Source: Klebsiella pneumoniae
GTDB lineage: Bacteria; Pseudomonadota; Gammaproteobacteria; Eutrophobiales; Eutrophobiaceae
Reading direction: 5' to 3'
Assembly: GCA_945878555.1 (NCBI GenBank)
Contig: CAMDWI010000015.1
Location: forward strand, 1 to 64,000
Length of the DNA: 64,000 nucleotides
In this document: piece after piece, positions 26,183-34,523 of the stretch
Layout of the letters: every line of letters begins with the position of its first letter
How positions within the stretch are numbered: position 1 is the stretch's first letter
Translations under genes and position numbers: made by a program
Notes under the pieces: generated by a model
Seen by the model: the letters and a program-made list of their open reading frames with translations, nothing else
Told to the model about the DNA's origin: nothing
Database searches by the model: none

Positions 26183-27661
26183 TTAGCGTCGATAAAAACG
26201 GGCCAGTGGCACGGCAATCAGGGCGATCAGGGCCAGAGCGAGCAGGCTGGCAGATATCGGTCTTTCGATAAATATCGATAATTCCCCTTGTGAAATCGCG
26301 AGTGTGCGGCGGAATTGTTGTTCCGCCATCGGCCCCAGAATCATTCCAATGACGGCGGGGGCAACCGGTATATCTGTGCAACGCATAAAAAAGCCGACCA
26401 GCCCGATCAGATACATCATGCCAACGTCAAATACCGAGTTGTTCAGGCTGTACGTCCCCAGTGTGGCAAAAACGAGTATCCCCCCGTAGAGCAGCGGGGC
26501 CGGAATCTTCAGCAGGCGTGCCCACAAAGGCGCCAGCGGCAGGTTCAGTAACAGCAACATGAAATTACCGATATACAGACTGGCAATCAGTCCCCAGATC
26601 AGTTCGGGATTACTGGTAAATATCAGCGGGCCAGGTTGCAGGTTGAATTGCTGAAACGCGGCCAGCAGGATCGCGGCCGTCGCCGATGTGGGCAGGCCCA
26701 GTGTCAGCAAGGGTACCAGCACGCCGGCGGCTGCTGCGTTATTGGCGGCCTCCGGCCCGGCAACGCCCTCGATTGCACCATGACCGAATTCCTCGGGTTT
26801 ACGACTGAGCCTGCGCTCTATGGCATAGGACAGAAACGTCGGGATCTCGGTACCGCCGGTCGGCAGGCCACCGATCGGAAATCCGAGCAGTGTGCCCCGG
26901 AGCCAGGGCTTCCAGGAGCGGGCGAGATCCTCACGTGACATCCAGGTCCACCCACTGATTTTGATAATTTCACCCGGTCCGCCGGAGCGGGTCGCCAGAA
27001 ACAACGTTTCACCGACCGCGAACAAGCCGACGGCCACGACAACTACATGGAATCCATCCAGCATCTGCGGTACACCCAGTGTAAATCGGGCCTGCCCGGT
27101 TTGCAGGTCGATACCGACCAGTCCCAGTCCCAGACCAAAAAACAGGCTGAGCATGCCACGCGCCGGGGTCTTGCCCAGCACCGAGGCAATGGTGGTAAAA
27201 CCGAGCACAATCAATGCAAAATATTCGGCCGGTCCGAACACCAGCGCGAGATCGGCGAGGGCGGGGGCGACAAAGGTCAGCGCGATTGTGCCGAGCGTGC
27301 CGGCAACGAAAGAACCCAATGCCGCAGTGGCCAGGGCCGCAGAGGCCCGCCCTGCCCGAGCCATCTTGTTGCCTTCGATAGCGGTGATAATGCTGCCGCT
27401 CTCCCCCGGTGTATTTAACAGGATGGAAGTGGTTGAACCGCCATACATGCCGCCATAATAAATGCCAGCGAACATGATGAAGGCGGAGACCGGTTCCAGA
27501 CCGTAGGTGACCGGCAGCAACAGGGCCACGGTCAGTGCCGGGCCGATGCCTGGCAAAATGCCTACCGCCGTACCGAGCAACACGCCCAGAAATGCCCACA
27601 TCAGGTTGTCAGGTTGCATGGCAACCCCAAACCCCTGTATCAGTAGTTGCAGTGAATCCAT
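26183..27661 (-). CDS. tctA: Tripartite tricarboxylate transporter, large permease TctA
   Basis: This 492-aa membrane protein is a full-length Tct[21 protein letters not shown] near residues 27-46 and [19 protein letters not shown] near 73-91 are the family signatures. A second repeat [21 protein letters not shown] lies near 255. About 11-12 helices are visible. It directly abuts tctB with no spacer and ends the operon tcuA-tcuB-tctC-tctB-tctA. It carries a di- or tricarboxylate inward, driven by an ion gradient, after delivery by TctC. Confidence 0.93.
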   Translation of the reverse strand: MDSLQLLIQGFGVAMQPDNLMWAFLGVLLGTAVGILPGIGPALTVALLLPVTYGLEPVSAFIMFAGIYYGGMYGGSTTSILLNTPGESGSIITAIEGNKMARAGRASAALATAALGSFVAGTLGTIALTFVAPALADLALVFGPAEYFALIVLGFTTIASVLGKTPARGMLSLFFGLGLGLVGIDLQTGQARFTLGVPQMLDGFHVVVVAVGLFAVGETLFLATRSGGPGEIIKISGWTWMSREDLARSWKPWLRGTLLGFPIGGLPTGGTEIPTFLSYAIERRLSRKPEEFGHGAIEGVAGPEAANNAAAAGVLVPLLTLGLPTSATAAILLAAFQQFNLQPGPLIFTSNPELIWGLIASLYIGNFMLLLLNLPLAPLWARLLKIPAPLLYGGILVFATLGTYSLNNSVFDVGMMYLIGLVGFFMRCTDIPVAPAVIGMILGPMAEQQFRRTLAISQGELSIFIERPISASLLALALIALIAVPLARFYRR

Positions 27662-28132
27662 TCAGAACAGTCCGGTAAAGATACCCTGGGGCAACACCAG
27701 ACCGAGACCACGGGTAAAGATGAAATAGACACTGGCTGACAGTATGACGGCAATGACAGCATCACGCAGGGTACGGGTACTGTTGAATGCGCGGGCAATC
27801 AACCAGAACTGGATGGAGGCGGCGATAATAAAACCGGCGGGCTTCAGCAACAGGATACAGGACACCAGACCCAACAGGAGTATGCCGAATGACTTCAGGT
27901 TAACAGGCTCGACCTCACGCCGGTTGCTGCCACGTAACACTTCGATCAGCATCATCAGGCCGGTGACCAGTAACCCGGTGGCGATGACGAGGGGAAAAAA
28001 CCGCGGGCCGATCCGGTCATAACCGCTACCCAGCTTTATCACAAAACTGTCACCCAGGATAAACAGGCCGACAATGATCGCGCCGGTGGCGATGCCAAGT
28101 TCCATCCTGTCGGCGTGTTTAAACGAGAACAT
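27662..28132 (-). CDS. tctB: Tripartite tricarboxylate transporter, small permease TctB
   Basis: This 156-aa membrane protein has the four-helix TctB arrangement. ATGAIIVGLFILGDSFVI is the first helix and SFGILLLGLVSCILLLKPAGF forms the third. YDRIGPRFFPLVIATGL in between is a family motif. It lies directly upstream of tctA and 41 bp after tctC. It is the small membrane partner of the TctA channel. Confidence 0.88.
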   Translation of the reverse strand: MFSFKHADRMELGIATGAIIVGLFILGDSFVIKLGSGYDRIGPRFFPLVIATGLLVTGLMMLIEVLRGSNRREVEPVNLKSFGILLLGLVSCILLLKPAGFIIAASIQFWLIARAFNSTRTLRDAVIAVILSASVYFIFTRGLGLVLPQGIFTGLF

Positions 28133-28173
28133 ACACCGACCTGTACGACCTTATGATCCGGGTCCCGGCCTGC

Positions 28174-29235
28174 TTATTTCACCAGTCCGATCGATTTGAG
28201 TACGGCCGTCACCCGGATCGTCTCTTCCTTCATGAACGCGTCATACGCAGGACCGTTCAAATACATATCGATCCAGTTATTTGCCTTCATCTCGTTCTTC
28301 CACGATTCCGTGTTATAGACCTTGTCGATCAGACTGACCATTCCGGCCTTTTGCTCCGGGGTAATACCAGGAGGTGCGACCACACTGCGCCAGTTGGCCA
28401 GGCTGACATTGACACCCTGTTCGATAAACGTGGGGATATCGACACCCTCGACACGCGCCTCACTGGAAAAAGCCAGTGCACGCAGACGGCCCGCCTGGAT
28501 GAATGAGGCCAACTCGGCATAGCCATTTAACCCGGCAGCCACATGCCCACCCAGTAACGAGGCCAGTGATTCACCGCCACCCGAATGCGGGATATAGTTT
28601 ACCTTGCTCACATCTATACCCAGCTCCTGTGCCAGCAATCCGGCCAGCATATGGTCAGTTCCACCGGCGGAACCTCCGGCGATAGCGGTTGCACCCGGGT
28701 CAGCCTTCCATGCGGCCGTGAAATCCGCCAGCGTCTGGTAGGGTGATTCAGCGGGAACGACCAGCACCTCATATTCACCAATCAATCTGGCCAGCGGTGT
28801 GACCTGATCCAGAGTGACGGCAGATTCGTTGGTCAGGATGGCGCCGAGCATGATAAGACCAGTCACCATCAGGTAATCACCTTCACCCTGGTGCGCATTG
28901 ACCAGCTGGGACAAACCGATCGTGCCACCCGCGCCATTAACATTTATTACCTGCGTATTGGCAGCCAGACCATTCTCCTGGATGACCTTTTGCAACGTAC
29001 GTGCTGTCTGGTCCCAGCCACCACCGGGGGCAGCGGGGGCCATGATGGTCAGACTGCGATCAGATGACGCCGGGGAGGCTGTCTCAGCAACAGCGGCCGG
29101 TTGAACTGGCTCTACGGCGGACTGCGGCGGTGTCTGTTCCGGGGCGGGTGTCGGGGTTCCACCGTCACATCCGACCAGTGTCAACATCAGTGCGAATATT
29201 CCTGCGACTGATGCACCACGCATGGTATTAATCAT
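28174..29235 (-). CDS. tctC: Tripartite tricarboxylate transporter substrate-binding lipoprotein TctC
   Basis: This 353-aa protein has a lipoprotein signal (LTLVGCDGG, lipid-modified Cys near residue 23) and a Pro/Thr/Ala linker up to about residue 55. The TctC/Bug-type binding domain follows. TIMAPAAPGGGWDQTARTLQ is the first loop, NVNGAGGTIGLSQLV the second, and GSAGGTDHMLAGLLAQ follows. The gene overlaps tcuB by 8 bp. The start is supported by this coupling. Its ligand is inferred to be the acid oxidised by TcuA, that is tricarballylate or a similar molecule. Confidence 0.9.
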   Translation of the reverse strand: MINTMRGASVAGIFALMLTLVGCDGGTPTPAPEQTPPQSAVEPVQPAAVAETASPASSDRSLTIMAPAAPGGGWDQTARTLQKVIQENGLAANTQVINVNGAGGTIGLSQLVNAHQGEGDYLMVTGLIMLGAILTNESAVTLDQVTPLARLIGEYEVLVVPAESPYQTLADFTAAWKADPGATAIAGGSAGGTDHMLAGLLAQELGIDVSKVNYIPHSGGGESLASLLGGHVAAGLNGYAELASFIQAGRLRALAFSSEARVEGVDIPTFIEQGVNVSLANWRSVVAPPGITPEQKAGMVSLIDKVYNTESWKNEMKANNWIDMYLNGPAYDAFMKEETIRVTAVLKSIGLVK

Positions 29236-30355
29236 GATTACCCCCCTCCTCTTTTGTATATTTTATAAGTGCGGCGAACCGGTAGATCCCGTGCACAAAC
29301 TTGCCATACGGCATGGTCAGGAACAGCCCCATGACCAGTCCGAGATGGATGAGTAACATTATACCCATTGCTGCGGTCTCGCGCAGGAACAAGAGCAATA
29401 ATCCGGTCAGACTGGTCGTAAACAGCAAGACCAGAAATGAAATGTCCATGCGCGTCTGGCGGTCATCGGCAGGCTCCGGGTCGCGTATACGTTTCAGCCA
29501 CAACAAACCGACCGGCCCTATCATCAGCATGATACCGCCGACCAGACCAAACAGGACAGGAAGGCTGCTCATCGGATAAGGCGCATACAGACCCAGGCCA
29601 TAATGGTATACGGTCGCGGTCGAGGTTGCCGCAAAACACAGCATAAACCCGTAAAAGGTCAGATGATGGAAGCGCCGTCGCAGGTTGGACTCGCGTTCCT
29701 CCGGATAGGCACAACCGTTCCCGTCTGCCCCGCCGAGATACCGTAACTTCATCGCATCGTGCAGGGCCTGACCGAACTGACGCAGATTGAATGGCGTCGT
29801 TTTACCCTCGCTGATATCAGCACGAAACCGCAACCAGCCCATGACCATCGCAAGAATGGCAAACAGGAACACGGAGCCAAAGCCCCAGACCATCATATTG
29901 TGCGAGATCAGGGCATAGAATGAACCCTGTGCATCGGAATAGGCAGTGAACAAGGCCGCAGGCCCGATCAACAGCAACGCCGCCAGCAAAAACAGCGCCG
30001 GGATCACAACGGCGCTGATCAGCAACGCACGCATGCTGTTACTGAACAGGCTGACCATAAAACCGGGCCAGGCATATTCCTTGTAGGTCTGTTGCCGGAT
30101 CCCGGCAAATACCTTCGGTACATTCAGCTGAAACTCATGCGGTGGCGCATACTGGCAGGAGTAATAACACTCACGACAATCATGGCACAGGTTGGCGAGG
30201 TATTTCAGATCACCCGAGGCAAAATCGAAGCGTTTTTCCATCGCCGGAAACACAGCACAGAATCCTTCGCAGTAGCGACAGGAATTACAAATCTGCATAA
30301 CCCGCCTGCCCTCGTCGAGTAAGGGGTTTGCATTGTTATCATTTATTGACTGCAA
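29228..30355 (-). CDS. tcuB: TcuB-type iron-sulfur/cytochrome b electron-transfer protein
   Basis: This 375-aa protein has an N-terminal pair of Cys clusters, CNSCRYCEGFC near residues 18-28 and CHDCRECYYSC near 58-68, fitting two 4Fe-4S centres. Six or so membrane helices with His residues follow (HHLTFYGFML, VYHYGLGLY, LLIHLGLVMG). This is the CobZ/TcuB layout, which passes electrons from the reduced FAD of TcuA to quinone. It overlaps tcuA by 17 bp and tctC by 8 bp. Confidence 0.92.
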   Translation of the reverse strand: MQSINDNNANPLLDEGRRVMQICNSCRYCEGFCAVFPAMEKRFDFASGDLKYLANLCHDCRECYYSCQYAPPHEFQLNVPKVFAGIRQQTYKEYAWPGFMVSLFSNSMRALLISAVVIPALFLLAALLLIGPAALFTAYSDAQGSFYALISHNMMVWGFGSVFLFAILAMVMGWLRFRADISEGKTTPFNLRQFGQALHDAMKLRYLGGADGNGCAYPEERESNLRRRFHHLTFYGFMLCFAATSTATVYHYGLGLYAPYPMSSLPVLFGLVGGIMLMIGPVGLLWLKRIRDPEPADDRQTRMDISFLVLLFTTSLTGLLLLFLRETAAMGIMLLIHLGLVMGLFLTMPYGKFVHGIYRFAALIKYTKEEGGNHD

Positions 30356-31736
30356 TCGCGGCCTCCTTTCCTGCTATACGCCCGAATACGGTGCCGATGG
30401 TCATGCCTATGCCGGCCAGATATCCCTTGCCGAGGATATTGCCCGCCATGATCTCACCGGCCGCCAGGATATTTGTGGCCGGGCGATCGTCCTGCATCAG
30501 GACCTGCGCCTTCTCATTCACAGCCACACCGAGATAGGTAAAGGTGATACCGGGGCGGAGTGGGTAGGCATGGTAAGGCGCGGTATCGATCCGGCGCGCC
30601 CAGTGGCTTTTTACCGGAGTTACACCTGACGTATGACAATTGTCCTTGCGGGTAATGTCAAAATCGCCTGCCTGTACACCGGCATTAAATGTCGTGATAG
30701 TATTTTCCAGCGTCACCGGATCCAGTGACAGCTTGCTGGCCAGTTCACGTATTGATTCTGCACGTACCGGCGGGAAGACCGGTGGCAGGAATGCGCCTGC
30801 CGATTTCGCATCAATGATGGCGTAGGCTATCTGTCCCGGTTGCTGCGCAATCAACCTGCCCCAGATCGCATAACGCTTCGGCCAGAAATCCTCACCCTCA
30901 TCATAAAAGCGGACGGCGTCACGATTGACCACCACGCCAAAGGAGACACAGTCCACGCGTGTGGCGATCCCGCCATCAAACCGCGGGGAATCCGCATGCA
31001 CGGCAACCGCATGACATTGCGAAGGTTCGCCGATGGTCTTCACGCCGTTGTCCATCAACAGACGTAATATCTTGCCCTGGTCATAGGGCGTGCCGCGGAT
31101 AATGAAGTTCTCAGCCGCCTCACCCCAGGCCTCCTTTAGCCACGCGATATTGCCCTGGAATCCACCCGAACTTGCGACCAGCACACTGGCGTGTATCTGC
31201 TCTGTCGTGTTGTTGCGCAAGACGGTGGCCGAGCGGAACTGACCATCGATGATCTCAAGTCCGGTCACCTCGGCATCGTATTCAACATCAATGTCGAGCG
31301 TTACAGCGGAACGATAATAGGCATTGATCAGTGACTTGCCGCCACCGAGGAAAAAGGCATTGGTACGGGAAAGTTGCAGCGTGCCACCGAGTGCTGGCTG
31401 GAACCTTGCACCGTGTTTGCGCATCCAGCCTCGGCAATGCGCTGATTCCTGCAGCATCATCCGCGCCAGAGGCTCATTTGTCTTGCCGCCCGTCACCTGC
31501 AGCAGGTCTTCCCAGTATTCAGCCAATGGATACGAACCGAGTAACACATCTTCCGGTGCATCATGCACACAACGCAGATTACGGACGTGACGACTGTTTC
31601 CGCCACGGAAATGGATCGGGGCCGCTTCCAGTACCAGCACACTGGCACCGGCCTCGCGTGCGGTAAGGGCGGCGCACAATCCCGCATTACCGCCACCGAT
31701 GACCAGCACATCGTATTTTTTACCTGTTTGTATCAT
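30339..31736 (-). CDS. tcuA: FAD-dependent tricarballylate dehydrogenase TcuA
   Basis: This 465-aa flavoprotein belongs to the fumarate-reductase/succinate-dehydrogenase superfamily. The dinucleotide-binding loop VIGGGNAGLCAALTAREAGA lies at residues 12-31. VASSGGFQGNIAWL near 190 and AGEIMAGNILGKGYLAGIG near the end are typical of TcuA. In Salmonella, TcuA oxidises tricarballylate to cis-aconitate, with TcuB reoxidising the flavin. It is the first gene of the operon. The substrate of this homologue is inferred from the gene pairing and could be a related acid. Confidence 0.9.
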   Translation of the reverse strand: MIQTGKKYDVLVIGGGNAGLCAALTAREAGASVLVLEAAPIHFRGGNSRHVRNLRCVHDAPEDVLLGSYPLAEYWEDLLQVTGGKTNEPLARMMLQESAHCRGWMRKHGARFQPALGGTLQLSRTNAFFLGGGKSLINAYYRSAVTLDIDVEYDAEVTGLEIIDGQFRSATVLRNNTTEQIHASVLVASSGGFQGNIAWLKEAWGEAAENFIIRGTPYDQGKILRLLMDNGVKTIGEPSQCHAVAVHADSPRFDGGIATRVDCVSFGVVVNRDAVRFYDEGEDFWPKRYAIWGRLIAQQPGQIAYAIIDAKSAGAFLPPVFPPVRAESIRELASKLSLDPVTLENTITTFNAGVQAGDFDITRKDNCHTSGVTPVKSHWARRIDTAPYHAYPLRPGITFTYLGVAVNEKAQVLMQDDRPATNILAAGEIMAGNILGKGYLAGIGMTIGTVFGRIAGKEAAIAVNK

Positions 31737-31913
31737 GTATCGCTGCTTTTTTTCACTGTAAACACCAGGCTGGAAGCATAAACATCCTGCCAGTGAAAGT
31801 CACGTCCCGGCTATCGAAATTCAGGATAATCGCGCTCCCGGTGAGGCAGGTGAATAAGGCGATTTTTTGATATAGTAACAACCATATTTCCACTACGCAT
31901 GATCAGGACAAGA

Positions 31914-32279
31914 ATGATGAACACACTGGATCTGTTCAGGAACGAAGATAATCTGCTTGAATATAAAAAAGGCGATGTCATTTTCCGTGAAGGCGATGCG
32001 GCAGAGTCGATGTATATTATCAAGGAAGGCAAGGTGGAGATCCGTGCCGCTGGTAAATCCATCATCACTGCAGACACGGGTGAAATTTTCGGAGAAATGG
32101 CTCTGATTGATGAGAGCCCCCGCAGCGCCATGGCCAGGGCAGCCACTGACTGTACCTTGATCCCGATAGACCAGCGCCGCTTCAATTTTATGGTACAACA
32201 AACCCCGTTCTTCTCACTTTATGTTATGCGTATCCTGGTAGAACGAATACGCAAACTGAATGAAAAGATGTCATGTTAG
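31914..32279 (+). CDS. Small cyclic-nucleotide-binding domain protein
   Basis: This 121-aa protein is a single cNMP-binding domain. YKKGDVIFREGDAAESMYII is the first half and GEIFGEMALIDESPRSAMAR near residues 61-80 is the phosphate-binding cassette with the conserved Glu and Arg. There is no DNA-binding helix-turn-helix. The ATG at 31914 follows AGGAC; another five codons earlier is possible. It converges with the HD-GYP gene, with only 12 bp between the two stops. It could be a regulatory subunit; its partner is not obvious. Confidence 0.87.
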   Translation: MMNTLDLFRNEDNLLEYKKGDVIFREGDAAESMYIIKEGKVEIRAAGKSIITADTGEIFGEMALIDESPRSAMARAATDCTLIPIDQRRFNFMVQQTPFFSLYVMRILVERIRKLNEKMSC

Positions 32280-32291
32280 CCAGGATCACGG

Positions 32292-33524
32292 TTATCGATC
32301 CGGTTCTCCCGTAAAGGAAAACCTGTTTTCACCAAACAACTTCAGACAGGCATCCACTGCTGCGGCGTCGTATAACGTCCCTTTACCCTCCGAAATTTCC
32401 TTTAATGCGACCTCCCGTCCAAGTGCGGGCCGGTAGGGTCGATGAGATGTGATAGCCTCTACCACATCTGCTATCGCCACGATACGTGCTGACATGCAGA
32501 TCTCAGTGGCGGTAAGGCCGTAGGGGTAACCCGTCCCGTTGAGTCGCTCATGATGTTGTAAAACAATGTCACGGATATTCCAGGGCGACTGGATGTTTTT
32601 GATAATATCGTAGCCAACTTCGGGATGTGTCTTGATCAGATCCATTTCCGGCGGGGAGAGCCTGCCTGGCCTGGACAGGATATCACTGGGTATCGATATT
32701 TTTCCTATATCATGGATCAACGCACCTATTCTGATCTCTTCGATACTGTTTTCATCCATTTGCAGTTCCGTGGCGATGGCAGTAGCCAGATCTGAAACAC
32801 GATGCTGATGACCCGAGGTGTACGGATCACGTTTTTCAAAGAAGGTGGCTATCGCTTCTATCGCCTTGAATGCGTATTGCTTTTCCAGAGCAAGACCGCT
32901 TGCAATAAACTTCTCGATACGCCTGCCCTTCGAGATATCAACTATCATCCCGGTAATCATGATGTCACCGGGATATTCAATATACGTATTCTTGTGTATA
33001 TTTTTCAGCGTCCTCCTGTCTCCCGTTTTCAGGATGATATCGAATTCAAAATCGCTGATATCCGGCTGCTGATTAAAGATTTTCTCAAAGTGGCCCCGGA
33101 CAGCTTTTCGTTGTTCGGGACTGACCCTGGCCAACAGTTCGTCCAGTGAAGGCTCTACCTCAAAGGGTTCAAAATCAAAAATGGCGTAGGCCTGTGAGGA
33201 CCAGGACATTCTCCCGGTAGTACGAGCATAACTCCAAAGGCAGGAAGAGGTTTCAAGCAAGGCCACATCCAGCAGGGTTTCCCGATTCTGTAACCTGCTT
33301 TTCAGTAAATTCGATTCGCGATTGTTAATCCATTCGATAAAATAAATCAGTGCGGTACTGCACACAACAAACAGGATGCCTTTGTAGGTCTGGATATTCA
33401 GCGAGTCTGGAAACATTGCCGCGAGTTGATCCGTAGTCAATATCCAGACAGCTCCGAATATCAGATAAATCGTGGATATCCTTGATTTTCCTTTCGGCAG
33501 AATCTTCAATTTATCTCCTGACAT
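32292..33524 (-). CDS. Membrane PAS/HD-GYP protein, probable cyclic-di-GMP phosphodiesterase
   Basis: This 410-aa protein has two N-terminal membrane helices (about residues 15-35 and 48-68). A PAS sensor follows at about 85-195, with PEQRKAVRGHFEKIF near its end. The HD-GYP domain spans about 215-400. GALIHDIGKISIP carries the HD pair and HHERLNGTGYP the GYP loop, so it should be active in cleaving c-di-GMP. The annotated ATG has no ribosome site; AGGAG inside the first codons would fit a TTG start at 33509. It could oppose the hemerythrin-GGDEF cyclase at 16.5 kb. Confidence 0.9.
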   Translation of the reverse strand: MSGDKLKILPKGKSRISTIYLIFGAVWILTTDQLAAMFPDSLNIQTYKGILFVVCSTALIYFIEWINNRESNLLKSRLQNRETLLDVALLETSSCLWSYARTTGRMSWSSQAYAIFDFEPFEVEPSLDELLARVSPEQRKAVRGHFEKIFNQQPDISDFEFDIILKTGDRRTLKNIHKNTYIEYPGDIMITGMIVDISKGRRIEKFIASGLALEKQYAFKAIEAIATFFEKRDPYTSGHQHRVSDLATAIATELQMDENSIEEIRIGALIHDIGKISIPSDILSRPGRLSPPEMDLIKTHPEVGYDIIKNIQSPWNIRDIVLQHHERLNGTGYPYGLTATEICMSARIVAIADVVEAITSHRPYRPALGREVALKEISEGKGTLYDAAAVDACLKLFGENRFSFTGEPDR

Positions 33525-33663
33525 CGCTTGGCAGTTATCGCAGATTATAAGCCATATCGGGATACTAAAATAAATTAATATATTACCCTCATTCTAATAT
33601 TGTGTGTGGCATCAAGCAGGCGTACATTTGCATTAATTTCCCGGGACAGGACACCCTACACAG

Positions 33664-34503
33664 ATGCGGATTTTACTATCAATACTTTTACTTGGTCTGT
33701 CGCTCCCAGCGGCACAAGCACAGAGCCTTTATGATTTAGGCGAAACCGATAGCGATACGGTCAGCGATGTAACTGAAGCCGTTGTGACACCGGGTGTATC
33801 GAACATACGTCTGGGGCTAGGCCCGATAACCAGTCCGGATTATGACGGTGATGACAACTATGATATAAAACCGGCACCGATGGTCTCGCTGCATTATCGC
33901 GACCTGATCCTGATCGATAATAACAATATACGCATCAACCTGTTTGGCAAAGATGGTCTGTTTGACAGTACCCGCTACCGGGCCGGCCCCCTTTTAAAAC
34001 TGGACCGGGGCCGGGATGAATCAGACAGCAAGGACCTGACCGGACTCGGTGATGTCGGAACCAGCATTGAAGTCGGGGTCTTCGCAAGTTATACGTACGA
34101 GCGCACACGAGTACGTCTCCGTATGCAACATGATGTCATCAGCGGGCACCGGGGGCTGAGAGTAATCGGTGACCTGCGCTATATATTTCTCAATATCAAG
34201 GATCTCGTGGTCACTACTTCAGCGAGTATCGAATGGGCCAATAATGACTATATGGACTCGTATTTCAGCATTACACCGGAGCAGTCATTCAACTCAGATC
34301 TTCCTGGCTTTGATGCCGGCTCGGGACTAAAGGCGGCCAGTCTATCCGTCGGTGCAAACTACAGTATTTCAAGACACTGGGCGTTGGTTGCGAGTGTGGG
34401 CTACAGTCGTCTGCTCGGTGATGCGCATACCAGTCCACTCATAGCAGAGCGCGGCTCATCAAACCAGTTTCGGAACGGTTTGTTCGCCGTCTACGTATTC
34501 TAG
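33664..34503 (+). CDS. MipA/OmpV family outer-membrane protein
   Basis: This 279-aa protein has a signal peptide ending near PAAQAQS. It is a MipA/OmpV-type beta-barrel. SNIRLGLGPITSPDYDGDDN and VSLHYRDLILIDNN are the opening strands. RYRAGPLLKLDRGRDESD and a C-terminal aromatic strand FRNGLFAVYVF follow. Members act as scaffolds for murein synthesis or as outer-membrane porin-like proteins. AGGAC precedes the ATG. It is divergent from the HD-GYP gene and convergent with the ABC permease gene. Confidence 0.87.
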   Translation: MRILLSILLLGLSLPAAQAQSLYDLGETDSDTVSDVTEAVVTPGVSNIRLGLGPITSPDYDGDDNYDIKPAPMVSLHYRDLILIDNNNIRINLFGKDGLFDSTRYRAGPLLKLDRGRDESDSKDLTGLGDVGTSIEVGVFASYTYERTRVRLRMQHDVISGHRGLRVIGDLRYIFLNIKDLVVTTSASIEWANNDYMDSYFSITPEQSFNSDLPGFDAGSGLKAASLSVGANYSISRHWALVASVGYSRLLGDAHTSPLIAERGSSNQFRNGLFAVYVF

Positions 34504-34523
34504 CGCTGACGCATTAAATCGTT

